Shown here: positions 13,360-20,785 of the stretch, piece after piece
Layout: each line of letters opens with the position of its first letter
Position numbering within the stretch: position 1 is the stretch's first letter
Source of the DNA: Stenotrophomonas_A sp002429615
GTDB lineage: Bacteria; Pseudomonadota; Gammaproteobacteria; Xanthomonadales; Xanthomonadaceae
NCBI GenBank assembly: GCA_031987425.1
Contig: DALZZL010000058.1
Location: 1-20,785 of the forward strand
Direction of reading: 5' to 3'
Length of the DNA stretch: 20,785 nt
Notes under the pieces: model-generated
Database searches by the model: none
The model's input: only the letters and a program-made list of their open reading frames with translations
What the model was told of the DNA's origin: nothing
Made by a program: the position numbers and the translations under genes

Positions 13360-16047
13360 TCAAACCCCTACAGGATTCGCCTTCTCAGGATCAATCTTGT
13401 ACTGCTTGATAGCCCGAGCCACATCCTTGCCGGTCATCTTGCCTTCCTTAGCCAGCGCCGCAATCGCGGCATGCGCGATGTAGTACCGGTCTACCTCGAA
13501 GAACCGGCGCAGGTTCGCGCGCGTATCCGAGCGGCCGAAGCCATCCGTGCCCAGCACCGTATAGGTCATCGGCACGAAGCTGCGGATCTGGTCGGCGAAC
13601 AGGCGCACGTAGTCGGTCGCGGCAATCGCCGGGCCCTGGCGGCCTTCCAGCTGCTGGGTCACGAACGCCTTCTTCGGCTCGCTTTCCGGGTGCATGCGGT
13701 TCCAACGCTCGGCGTCGAAGCCATCCTTGCGCAGCTCGTTGAAGCTCGGGCAGGACCAGATGTCGGCGGTCACGCCGAAGTCCTTGTCCAGCAGCTCGGC
13801 CGCGGCAATCGCCTCGCGCAGGATCGTGCCGCTGCCCAGCAGCTGCACGCGCAGCTCGCCCTTCTTCGGCTTGCCGGCATCCTTCAGCAGGTACATGCCC
13901 TTGATGATGCCTTCCTCCGCACCGGCCGGCATTTCCGGGTGCGCGTAGTTTTCGTTCATCAGGGTGATGTAGTAGTACTCGTCCACCTGGTCTTCCATCA
14001 TCGCCTTCATGCCGTGCTGCATGATGACGGTGACTTCATAGCCGAAGGTCGGGTCATACGTGCGCACGTTCGGGATGGCACCCGCCAGCAGGTGGCTGTG
14101 GCCGTCCTCGTGCTGCAGGCCTTCGCCGTTCAGCGTGGTGCGGCCGGCGGTGCCGCCGAGCAGGAAGCCGCGGGTACGCATGTCCGCCGCCTGCCAGGCG
14201 ATGTCGCCCACGCGCTGGAAGCCGAACATCGAGTAGTAGATGTAGAACGGCAGCATCGGCACGTCGGACACCGAATAGCTGGTACCCGCCGCCATCCACG
14301 ACGCGATCGCGCCCGGCTCGCTGATGCCCTGCTGCAGCACCTGGCCGCCCTGGTCCTCGCGGTAGTACATCAGCTGGTCGGCGTCGACCGGCTTGTACTT
14401 CTGGCCGAACGGCGCGTAGATGCCGATCTGGCGGAACATGCCTTCCATGCCGAAGGTGCGGGCCTCGTCGGCCACGATCGGCACGATGCGCGGGCCGATC
14501 TCCTTGTCACGCAGCGCGATGTTCAGCGTCTGCACGAAGGCCATGGTCGAGCTGTAGGTGCGCTCGCCGCTGTCCTTCAGCAGGCGCTCGAACTTGTCCA
14601 GCGTCGGCGCCACGAACGACTGCGTCGCCTTCGGGCGGCGCTGCGGCAGGTAGCCGCCCAGGTCCGCACGGCGCGCCTTGAGGTACTGCACTTCCGGCGA
14701 ATCCTCGCCCGGGTGGTAGAACGGGACCTGGCCGTCGGCCAGCTGCGCGTCGGTCACCGGGATGTTGAAGCGGTCGCGGAAATGCTTGACCGCTTCGTCG
14801 TCCAGCTTCTTGGTCTGGTGGGTCGGGTTGAGCGACTCACCGGCCGAACCCATGCCGTAGCCCTTGACCGTCTTGGCCAGGATCACCGTCGGCATGCCCT
14901 TGGTGTTCACGGCTTGGTGGTAGGCGGCATACACCTTGTGCGGATCGTGGCCACCGCGGTTGAGGCGCCAGATGTCGTCGTCGGACAGGCCGGCCACCAT
15001 CGCGGCGGTCTCCGGGTACTTGCCGAAGAAATGCTCGCGGGTATACGCGCCGCCGAAGGCCTTGCAGTTCTGGTATTCGCCGTCGACGGTTTCCATCATC
15101 AGCTTCTTCAGGACGCCATTGCTGTCCTTGGCCAGCAGGGCATCCCAGTAACCGCCCCACAGCAGCTTGATGACATTCCAGCCGCCGCCGCGGAACACGC
15201 CTTCCAGTTCCTGGATGATCTTGCCGTTGCCACGCACCGGGCCGTCGAGGCGCTGCAGGTTGCAGTTCACCACGAAGATCAGGTTGTCCAGGCCTTCGCG
15301 GCCGGCCAGCGCGATGGCGCCCAGGGTTTCCGGCTCGTCCGACTCACCGTCACCGATGAAGCACCACACCTTGCGGTCGGACTTCTCGATCAGGCCGCGG
15401 TTCTCCAGGTACTTCATGAACTGCGCCTGGTAGATCGCGCCGAGCGGGCCCAGGCCCATCGAGACGGTCGGGGTCTGCCAGAACTCCGGCATCAGCCACG
15501 GGTGCGGATAGGACGAGATGCCCTGGCCGTCCACTTCCATGCGGAAGTTGTCCAGCTGGGCTTCGTTGATGCGGCCTTCCAGGAACGCGCGGGCGTAGAT
15601 GCCCGGGGCGCTGTGGCCCTGGATGTAAAGCAGGTCGCCGGGGTGCTTGTCCGACGGCGCGCGCCAGAAGTGGTTGAAGCCCACGTCATACAGCGTGGCC
15701 GCCGAGGCGAACGAGGCGATGTGGCCGCCCAGGTCGCCCGGCTTGCGGTTGGCGCGCACGACGGTGGCCATCGCGTTCCAGCGGATGATCGAGCGGATCT
15801 TCCACTCCATCGCCGAATCGCCGGGGCTCTTGGCTTCGTTGGCCGGGGAAATGGTGTTGACGTACTCGGTGGTCGGCGAGAACGGCAGGTAGGCACCGGC
15901 ACGGCGGGTCTGCTCGACCATGCCTTCCAGCAGCTGGTGCGCGCGCTCCGGGCCTTCGACATCGATGACCGCCTTGAGCGATTCGAGCCACTCCTGGGTC
16001 TCGAGCGGGTTCGGATCGTTCTGCAGTACTTCGTTCAACCAGTTCAT
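13360..16047 (-). CDS. aceE: Pyruvate dehydrogenase E1 component (homodimeric)
   Basis: 895 residues, the normal size of the single-chain E1. It decarboxylates pyruvate with thiamine diphosphate and reductively acetylates the lipoyl groups of E2, feeding acetyl-CoA to the TCA cycle; cytoplasmic. Landmarks are YIQGHSAPGIYARAFLEGR (141-159), the ThDP/Mg motif GDGESDEPETLG (232-243) closing at NCNLQRLDGP (261-270), and C-terminal GTDGFGRSDTRANLRRFFEV. The start at 16047 (MNWLNEVLQNDPNPLE) matches the family N-terminus with GGGAG 5 nt upstream; the frame is open to 16569 but the extra part is intergenic. E2/E3 genes are not next to it on the downstream side, where the RT module sits. A clear terminator ends it. 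Confidence 0.98.
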   Translation of the reverse strand: MNWLNEVLQNDPNPLETQEWLESLKAVIDVEGPERAHQLLEGMVEQTRRAGAYLPFSPTTEYVNTISPANEAKSPGDSAMEWKIRSIIRWNAMATVVRANRKPGDLGGHIASFASAATLYDVGFNHFWRAPSDKHPGDLLYIQGHSAPGIYARAFLEGRINEAQLDNFRMEVDGQGISSYPHPWLMPEFWQTPTVSMGLGPLGAIYQAQFMKYLENRGLIEKSDRKVWCFIGDGESDEPETLGAIALAGREGLDNLIFVVNCNLQRLDGPVRGNGKIIQELEGVFRGGGWNVIKLLWGGYWDALLAKDSNGVLKKLMMETVDGEYQNCKAFGGAYTREHFFGKYPETAAMVAGLSDDDIWRLNRGGHDPHKVYAAYHQAVNTKGMPTVILAKTVKGYGMGSAGESLNPTHQTKKLDDEAVKHFRDRFNIPVTDAQLADGQVPFYHPGEDSPEVQYLKARRADLGGYLPQRRPKATQSFVAPTLDKFERLLKDSGERTYSSTMAFVQTLNIALRDKEIGPRIVPIVADEARTFGMEGMFRQIGIYAPFGQKYKPVDADQLMYYREDQGGQVLQQGISEPGAIASWMAAGTSYSVSDVPMLPFYIYYSMFGFQRVGDIAWQAADMRTRGFLLGGTAGRTTLNGEGLQHEDGHSHLLAGAIPNVRTYDPTFGYEVTVIMQHGMKAMMEDQVDEYYYITLMNENYAHPEMPAGAEEGIIKGMYLLKDAGKPKKGELRVQLLGSGTILREAIAAAELLDKDFGVTADIWSCPSFNELRKDGFDAERWNRMHPESEPKKAFVTQQLEGRQGPAIAATDYVRLFADQIRSFVPMTYTVLGTDGFGRSDTRANLRRFFEVDRYYIAHAAIAALAKEGKMTGKDVARAIKQYKIDPEKANPVGV

Positions 16048-16453
16048 AACGCTCCCGGTGACGGCGCGCGGGGGCCGCCGTGCAATGTTTTCGTGAACCA
16101 CGAAGTGTAACCCAGGCGTATTGCCGCATTCCTCGCTACGGGGGCGTATGGAGTGGTGGGAAAAGCAGCGTTCCACGGGTGTCTGGGGATGTCCCGGGGA
16201 CAGCGATGCGGTGGGGGAATAGGCGGGGTGGGTGCGGGGAATAGGCTGGCGGTGAGTGCGTTGTCCGGGAAGGTTTCCGGTCGGGGCTGAAGCCCCTCCT
16301 ACAGGAAGGGCCTCCCACAGGAAGGCCATCCCAAAAGCCATGGCAGGGGAGCAGTGGGTGGCGCCCAGATGCTGGAACTGTGCCGCGGCCATCTGGCGCA
16401 GTACCCGCCCCGGGGCCATGATCCCCACTCCGCCGGCACCGGAAGCCGCCCGC
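16048..16453. promoter_or_regulatory. Divergent intergenic region aceE / partner-switch operon
   Basis: 405 bp without a convincing gene. It must hold the aceE promoter and the promoter of the phosphatase operon. It contains an 11-bp direct repeat GGGGAATAGGC at 16214-16224 and 16236-16246 (22-bp period, about two helical turns), a single REP-type unit (16279-16306) and a short tandem duplication (CCTCC(T/C)ACAGGAAGG) at about 16296-16327. No -35/-10 boxes can be called with confidence. Confidence 0.5.
16279..16306. repeat. REP-type half element with compensated stem (copy 2)
   Basis: Same unit as at 3,291-3,391, but the inner stem reads GGGGCTGAAGCCCC in place of GCGGCTGAAGCCGC. Both sides of the stem changed together, so the palindrome is kept. 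Only one arm is present here, followed by a partial repeat of its 3' flank. Confidence 0.75.
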
Positions 16454-18430
16454 ATGGACAGCCCCTCGCAGCCGCCCAAGCCCCAGGTGCGTTGGCGCCA
16501 CAGCCTGCGCACGCGCATGCTGGTCGGCGCGCTGCTCAGCCTCGCCGCCCTGCTCGGCCTGCTCGGCACGCTGTTCTATCTCGGTGCCCGCGCCGAACTG
16601 GTCACCGCCGCGCGCAAGGAGGTCGATGGCCTCACCCAGCAAAGCGCGCGCAGCCTCGCCGCCACGCTCGATTCGGTCCAGGTCAGCGGCCGCACGCTGG
16701 CCGCCAGCGCCGGCGCGGTCGGCGCGCAGCCGTTCAACCTGCGCGCCCTGCTCCAGGCCACGCTCGCCGGCGACGGCGATATCGCCGGGGCGATGATCGT
16801 GCTGCGCCCGCGCAGCGCCAAACAATCCGAAGACCCGGGCTTCGTCTGGTACATCCGCCGGGCCGGCGCCCGGCTCGTGGAACAATCCGCGCAGGACCTC
16901 GGCTACGACTATCGTGTTATGCCCTGGTACCAGCGCACCATGGCCACCCGCCAGGCGTGGTGGTCCGAGCCCTATGCCAACGCGGCCACCGGCGGCGAGC
17001 TGTTCACCACCTACAACCTGCCGGTGCAGCGCCCCGGCGACCCGCCCGATGCCGAGCCCATCGGCATGGTCAGCGTGGACGTGCCGGTGCGCCGCCTGCG
17101 CGACATCGTGCGCGAGCTGCCGGACAGCTTCGGCGTACAGGCCACGCTGCTGTCGCCGGAAGGCCTGTTCGTGCTCAATCCGGACCCGGCCTTGAACCTG
17201 CGCCGCACGCTGATCCAGCAGGTGCAGCGCGCGCGGCCGGATCTGCTGCCGCTGGTGGAGGCGATGGCCGCGGGCGAGCCGGCGGCGTTCGAGCATCGCG
17301 GGCCGGACGGACAGGTGTATTTCACCCGCAGCGCGGCGGTCGGCAAAAGCGGCTGGACCTTCGTGCTCTCGGCCTCACGCGGTTATGTGCTGGCCGGACT
17401 GAATCGGCTGGCGTTGTGGGTCGCGCTGGGGGCGTTGACCGCGCTGGCGGTGTGGTGGCTGCTGATGCGGCGCTTCGCTTCGCGGCTCACGCGGCCCATC
17501 GAGGATCTCACCGAGGCGGCAACACTTTTCCGTCGTGGCGAATTCGAGCTTTCGCTGCCGCATGTGCAGCGGCATGACGAGGTGGGGGTGATGGCGCGGG
17601 CGTTCGATATCGCGCGTGGCTCGATCCGCCAGCAGATGGACGAGATCGGCCAGATGACCGCGGCGCGCGAGCGCATGCAGAGCGAGCTGCAGATCGCGCG
17701 CGATATCCAGCTGGCGATGCTGCCTTCCGGGCGCACGTTCGATACCGCCGGCTCGCACCTGGAAACCTGCGCGCGGCTGGAGCCGGCGAAGATGGTCGGC
17801 GGCGATTTCTATCACTTCTTCGAGACCGCGCCGGGGCAGCTGTGGTTCGTGATCGGCGATGTGTCGGACAAGGGCGTGCCGGCGGCACTGTTCATGGCGC
17901 GCACGGTGAGCATGCTGGAGGTGGCGGCGCGGCGGCACACGCGGCCGGACGGCATCTTGATCGCGGCGTCGCGGCGGCTGGCCGAGAACAACGAGACCTG
18001 CATGTTCGCCACGGTGCTGTGCGGTCTGATCAACGTCGACAGCGGCGACTACTGGCTGGCGAGCGCGGGGCACGAGCGCCCGCTGCTGCTGGATGTGGAC
18101 AGCGGCGTGGAGACCTTGCCGCTGGAATCCGGGCCACCGCTCGGCATCGAGGCGCAGGAGCATTACCCGATGCTGCGTGGCCGCCTGGAGCCGGGGCAGA
18201 CGTTGTTCGGATACACCGACGGCGTGACCGATGCGCTGGACGAGCATGAGCAGGTGTATGGATTGGCGCGGCTGCATGCGGCGCTGCGGCCGGGGCGCAG
18301 TGCCGCCGAGCAGTGCGCGGCGGTGGTGGCGGACATCCATCGTTTCACCGGCGAGGCGGAGCCGTTCGACGACATCACGCTGCTGGCGATACGCTTGCGC
18401 CGGGAGCCTGGGGAGGCACAGGGGACATGA
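16454..18430 (+). CDS. Membrane-bound PP2C (SpoIIE/RsbU-type) phosphatase with Cache and HAMP domains
   Basis: 658 residues. TM1 (22-44), a periplasmic double-Cache-like sensor (about 45-315, with FVWYIRRAG, WYQRTMATRQAWWSEPYANA and GMVSVDVPVRRLRDIV), TM2 (318-338), a HAMP linker (338-392), a short coiled coil and a PP2C/SpoIIE domain (about 415-650). Metal-binding Asp positions are visible in VGGDFYHFF (Asp451), IGDVSDKG (Asp469, Asp472), GYTDGVTDA (Asp589) and FDDITLLAI (Asp640). It should dephosphorylate the STAS protein encoded two genes downstream in response to an extracellular small molecule. The ATG at 16454 has GGAAG 8 nt upstream; earlier in-frame ATGs at 16340 and 16418 are possible. 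The stop overlaps the next start (ATGA). Confidence 0.92.
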   Translation: MDSPSQPPKPQVRWRHSLRTRMLVGALLSLAALLGLLGTLFYLGARAELVTAARKEVDGLTQQSARSLAATLDSVQVSGRTLAASAGAVGAQPFNLRALLQATLAGDGDIAGAMIVLRPRSAKQSEDPGFVWYIRRAGARLVEQSAQDLGYDYRVMPWYQRTMATRQAWWSEPYANAATGGELFTTYNLPVQRPGDPPDAEPIGMVSVDVPVRRLRDIVRELPDSFGVQATLLSPEGLFVLNPDPALNLRRTLIQQVQRARPDLLPLVEAMAAGEPAAFEHRGPDGQVYFTRSAAVGKSGWTFVLSASRGYVLAGLNRLALWVALGALTALAVWWLLMRRFASRLTRPIEDLTEAATLFRRGEFELSLPHVQRHDEVGVMARAFDIARGSIRQQMDEIGQMTAARERMQSELQIARDIQLAMLPSGRTFDTAGSHLETCARLEPAKMVGGDFYHFFETAPGQLWFVIGDVSDKGVPAALFMARTVSMLEVAARRHTRPDGILIAASRRLAENNETCMFATVLCGLINVDSGDYWLASAGHERPLLLDVDSGVETLPLESGPPLGIEAQEHYPMLRGRLEPGQTLFGYTDGVTDALDEHEQVYGLARLHAALRPGRSAAEQCAAVVADIHRFTGEAEPFDDITLLAIRLRREPGEAQGT

Positions 18431-18864
18431 CGATGCACCTGGACATGGCGCCATCGCTGGAGGCGCTGGCCGGCTTGAACGACCAGTTGGAGGATTCGCT
18501 GCTGCGCCGTGGCGTGGGCGCCGAATGCGTGGGCCAGGTGCGGTTGATCGTGGAGGAGTTGGCCAGCAACGCGCTGCATCACGGCGAATGCGCCGCGCGC
18601 GGGTTGCCGCTGCGGCTGCGGGTGTCGGTGGACCAGGAGGCGCTGGTGCTGGAGCTGTGCGAGCACGGCCGGGCGTTCGACCCGGTACGCGCGGCGATGC
18701 CGGCGCTGGCGGCGGGGATCGAGGCGCGGCCGGTGGGGGGGTTGGGGTTGTTCCTGGTGCAGCAGCTGGCCGACGAGCTGGATTACCGGCGTGAAGGCGA
18801 TACCAACATCGTCCGTGTCACTTTGCTGCATCCGTTCTCTGCGGACAGGGAGGAGGCGCCGTGA
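18427..18864 (+). CDS. RsbW/SpoIIAB-like anti-sigma serine kinase (HATPase_c)
   Basis: 145 residues forming a GHKL ATP-binding domain: N-box VEELASNALHHG (42-53, Glu44/Asn48), a G1-like box CEHGRAFDP (78-86) and a G2 box GGLGLFLVQQLAD (104-116). It should phosphorylate the STAS protein, and bind either it or an output partner, the switch being reset by the phosphatase upstream. In the G1 box a His-Gly pair is preceded by Glu where Asp is commoner. The start ATG overlaps the upstream stop by 4 nt (ATGA); the stop overlaps the next start by 4 nt (GTGA). Confidence 0.92.
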   Translation: MTMHLDMAPSLEALAGLNDQLEDSLLRRGVGAECVGQVRLIVEELASNALHHGECAARGLPLRLRVSVDQEALVLELCEHGRAFDPVRAAMPALAAGIEARPVGGLGLFLVQQLADELDYRREGDTNIVRVTLLHPFSADREEAP

Positions 18865-19256
18865 CGACGTTGAGCATCCAGATTGAGCCGCCGCTGGAGA
18901 ACCGCCAGCGCGTGATCCTGAGCGGGCGGTTGGATACGCATACCTACCAGGCGCTGGATGAGGCGCTGTCGCCATTGCTGGCGACGACGGTGCATACGCT
19001 GGTGCTGGATCTGAGCGCGCTGGAATACATCTCCAGTGCGGGGATACGCTCGATCTTCAAGGCGAGGAAAGCGTTGGCGCCGCGGAACGGGAAGGTGCTG
19101 GTGACGAATCCGCAACCGCAGATCCGCAAGGTGTTCGATATGGTGAAGGCGGTGCCGCTGGGGGAGATTTTTACCTCTACCCAGGAGCTGGATGCGTATC
19201 TGGAAGCGATGCAGCGGAAGGTGATCGAGGAAGGGGATGCGGCGGCTTCGTTGTGA
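18861..19256 (+). CDS. STAS-domain anti-sigma factor antagonist (RsbV-like)
   Basis: 131 residues. RVILSGRLDTHTYQALDEAL (17-36), VLDLSALEYISSAGIRSIFK (48-67) and VTNPQPQIRKVFDMV (81-95) give the STAS fold, with the phospho-acceptor Ser at about 58-59 in YISSAGIR. The kinase encoded just upstream should phosphorylate it and the PP2C protein dephosphorylate it. GTG start with AGGAGG 5 nt before it, overlapping the kinase stop by 4 nt. The tail from about 110 is a helix (LDAYLEAMQRKVIEEGD) longer than in minimal RsbV. The final target of the switch (sigma factor, cyclase or other) is not encoded next to it. Confidence 0.94.
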   Translation: MTTLSIQIEPPLENRQRVILSGRLDTHTYQALDEALSPLLATTVHTLVLDLSALEYISSAGIRSIFKARKALAPRNGKVLVTNPQPQIRKVFDMVKAVPLGEIFTSTQELDAYLEAMQRKVIEEGDAAASL

Positions 19257-19293
19257 TGGCTGGCGGAGGGTGCGCTGGGGTCGGTGGGTTTCC

Positions 19294-19408
19294 GGTCGCG
19301 GCTGAAGCCGCTCCTACAAGGGAAGGAGGGAGAGAGAAGGAGAGTGTCGGCGGCGCGTGTACCTCGCCCCCCTTCCCCCTCGCTTGTAGGAGCGCTTCAG
19401 CCGCGACC
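19294..19408. repeat. REP-type inverted repeat between convergent genes (copy 3, imperfect)
   Basis: Arms at 19294-19320 and 19383-19408 pair with one base missing (the second arm reads GAGCGCTTCAG where the first would require GAGCGGCTTCAG). The spacer is 62 bp. It lies between the STAS gene and the convergent DUF1028 gene, ending one base before the latter's stop codon, where it could act as a bidirectional transcript end. Confidence 0.85.
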
Positions 19409-19409
19409 C

Positions 19410-20369
19410 CTAACGCCATCCGGCCACACGCTTCTCATCCGCCAACCCGGCATACAGCGGATCGCGCAGTTCCTCCCGCGCCCACACCGGGTTGAGTCTC
19501 TGGAACACCGCCAGCCGCTCGATCGCCAGCGCACGCTCTCCCTGCTGCATCGCCAGCCGCGCCGCTCGCCGCCAGATCCGGTCCCAGTCATGGCTGCGCG
19601 CCAGCGCCGCCATCACTTCGCGCTCCGCGCCCACCCGATCCCCGCGCGCCGACAACCGCTCCGCCAGGATCATTCCCTGGTGCGCTTGCCGCCGATCCAG
19701 CAACGCGCGCAATTCCCGCACCGGCTCCGGCGAGGCATCCACGCGCAGGTCCACATCCGCCCAGCCGCCCTCCGGCGTGCGCACCAGCAGCGCCGCCGAC
19801 ATCGCGCCGATGCGCTGCCCACCCGCCGCCTGCCCCGCTTCCAGCGCCGCCATCAGCCGCACGTCCAGCGCACCCGTGGTCGCCAGGAACCGCGCACGCA
19901 TCTCCTCCAGCACCCGTGGCCCCACCAGCCCGTTGCCCTGCACGCTGAAGCCCTCACCCTGCAGCGCGCCAGCCCAGGTCGCCCCCTGCGCATGGCTGCC
20001 GGTGTACGCCGCGCTCGCGCCATCCGCGGCCACCAGGCCAATCTGGCGGTCGCGCGCATCGCCATCCTCGCCGTCGTCCGCGGCAATCAAACCCGCCAGC
20101 GCGGCGCTCGGCTCCTGCCCGCGCGCCAGCGCCGCCAGCCCCTGCGGCCCATGCGCGGGCCGGGTCTCGAACTGGCTCGCCAACGCCCCCACCCTCGCCT
20201 GCGCGGCAGGCACCGAGGCGCCCACCGCCAGGTTGTGGGTGGCCACGGCCACGCCGCAGCTGCCATCCGGGTCACAGGCGACGATCGACCAGGTGGCCAT
20301 CGCCGACACCGGGCAGCCGCAGGCCAGCAGGCCAAGCAGCAGGGGCAGCGAACGCGCGGGCACGGACAT
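19410..20369 (-). CDS. Exported DUF1028 protein
   Basis: 319 residues. The signal peptide (SLPLLLGLLACGCPVSAMA) suggests export. The mature protein starts TWSIVACDPDGSCGVAVATH, then LAVGASVPAAQARVGALASQ, the DUF1028 signature (an Ntn-hydrolase-like fold). IGLVAADGASAAYTGSHAQG and FSVQGNGLVGPRVLEEM follow. From about residue 230 a helical TPR-like tail (HQGMILAERLSARGDRVGAE) replaces the smaller peptidoglycan-binding-type tail found in some members. Function of the family is unknown. The ATG at 20369 has AGGAGG 7 nt upstream. A CGC pair in the signal peptide might also be a weak lipobox, but a normal cleavage is more likely. Confidence 0.88.
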   Translation of the reverse strand: MSVPARSLPLLLGLLACGCPVSAMATWSIVACDPDGSCGVAVATHNLAVGASVPAAQARVGALASQFETRPAHGPQGLAALARGQEPSAALAGLIAADDGEDGDARDRQIGLVAADGASAAYTGSHAQGATWAGALQGEGFSVQGNGLVGPRVLEEMRARFLATTGALDVRLMAALEAGQAAGGQRIGAMSAALLVRTPEGGWADVDLRVDASPEPVRELRALLDRRQAHQGMILAERLSARGDRVGAEREVMAALARSHDWDRIWRRAARLAMQQGERALAIERLAVFQRLNPVWAREELRDPLYAGLADEKRVAGWR

Positions 20370-20518
20370 CGGAAAGCCTCCTGGCGGTGGGTGCCGGCGG
20401 CCCCGTCACCCCTCGCGACGGGGCACGTCCTTGCCGGCATGTCGGACCAACGCAGGCTTGGATGCGCCGGCCACCGAAAAGGTTGCGGGACCTGGGCACT
20501 TGCACCCGTCGCAGATTT

Positions 20519-20553
20519 CGATATATCGTTCTCGCACCACAAAACGATATATC
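20519..20553. promoter_or_regulatory. Inverted-repeat operator upstream of the His-rich (PadR-like) gene
   Basis: GATATATCGTT (20520-20530) and AACGATATATC (20543-20553) are an 11-bp perfect inverted repeat with a 12-bp spacer. The left half is within CGATATATCG, itself a full palindrome. It ends 9 nt before the start codon, so a bound protein would block transcription or translation initiation. AT-rich palindromes of this type are typical of PadR-family operators and autoregulation is therefore likely. Confidence 0.65.
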
Positions 20554-20562
20554 TAAAAGACC

Positions 20563-20785
20563 ATGCACACCCCATTCTTCCGTTTCGGCCGTCGCGATGG
20601 CGACGCCCAGGGCCCGCGCGGCCCGCACCCCTTCTTTGGCCACCATGGCCACCATCCCCATCCGGCCGATGGCGATTCGCGCCACGGCGAGCGCCCCGGC
20701 CCGCACGGTCGTCGCGGCTTTCCGTTCGGCTTCGACGGCCGCCACGGCCACGACGAGGCCCGCTGCCATGAGCGCGGCGGGCGCG
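20563..20785 (+). CDS. His/Gly-rich N-terminus, probably a PadR-family regulator, cut by window edge
   Basis: 74 codons are visible, starting MHTPFFRFGRRDGDAQ, with 12 His in clusters (GHHGHHPHP) and many Gly, Arg and Asp. Many Xanthomonadaceae PadR regulators carry such a His/Gly-rich disordered head before the winged helix; the winged helix itself would lie beyond the right edge, so the family call rests on this head and the palindromic operator just upstream. The His clusters could bind metal. No good Shine-Dalgarno (AAAAGA only), so the start could be further downstream. A heat-stable metal-binding protein or another His-rich protein remains possible. Confidence 0.5.
   Translation, partial: MHTPFFRFGRRDGDAQGPRGPHPFFGHHGHHPHPADGDSRHGERPGPHGRRGFPFGFDGRHGHDEARCHERGGR

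Noticed and set aside
13471..16110. 879-residue plus-strand open frame opposite aceE
   Set aside because: Antisense shadow of a certain gene; His/Val/Ala/Arg-rich composition typical of reversed high-G+C codons.

Overview
The window comes from a G+C-rich gammaproteobacterium, most likely a member of the Xanthomonadaceae/Lysobacteraceae. This rests on gene content (long homodimeric aceE, DUF2058/YaiL-like, DUF1456/YehS-like, YgjP-like and DUF1028 proteins) and on dispersed palindromes containing GTAGGAGCGGCTTCAGCCGC, a type common in that family and in pseudomonads. There is no rRNA or tRNA gene and no CRISPR array. No species call is possible from the sequence alone.

Layout. 1-3,955 is a minus-strand run: a membrane protein cut by the left edge, a 41-residue glutamine-rich microprotein with its own terminator, a Tat-exported alpha/beta hydrolase, a 48-residue Cys-rich metal-site protein, an AraC-type regulator and a DUF2058 protein; a perfect 28-bp REP-type inverted repeat lies between the last two. 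4,031-6,369 is plus strand: a YgjP-like metallopeptidase, then a papain-like (C39-type) peptidase translationally coupled to a small protein that resembles the peptidase's own C-terminal domain. A bacterial PH-domain protein (minus) converges on this pair. 6,954-10,093 carries an esterase lipoprotein, a two-TM protein, a DUF1456 protein and two poorly recognisable exported/membrane ORFs.

10,100-13,310 is the accessory hot spot. It holds a SymE-like toxin gene, a strongly structured non-coding stretch and a low-G+C, minus-strand operon: a reverse transcriptase of the defence/'unknown group' kind, a 65-residue ORF and a SLATT-family 2-3TM protein. An RT plus a SLATT membrane effector is the architecture expected of an RT-based anti-phage (abortive infection) system. 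The module begins about 40 bp beyond the terminator of aceE, the housekeeping pyruvate dehydrogenase E1 gene.

16,454-19,256 is a tight plus-strand partner-switch operon (membrane Cache-HAMP-PP2C phosphatase, RsbW-like kinase, STAS antagonist; each junction overlaps by 4 nt). A REP palindrome and a convergent exported DUF1028 protein follow. The right edge cuts a His-rich ORF, probably a PadR-type regulator, preceded by an 11-bp inverted-repeat operator.

The best candidate for an interesting system is the RT / 65-aa ORF / SLATT operon, with the neighbouring structured DNA and SymE-like gene as possible partners. All family names come from motif reading by eye; none was confirmed by a database search.
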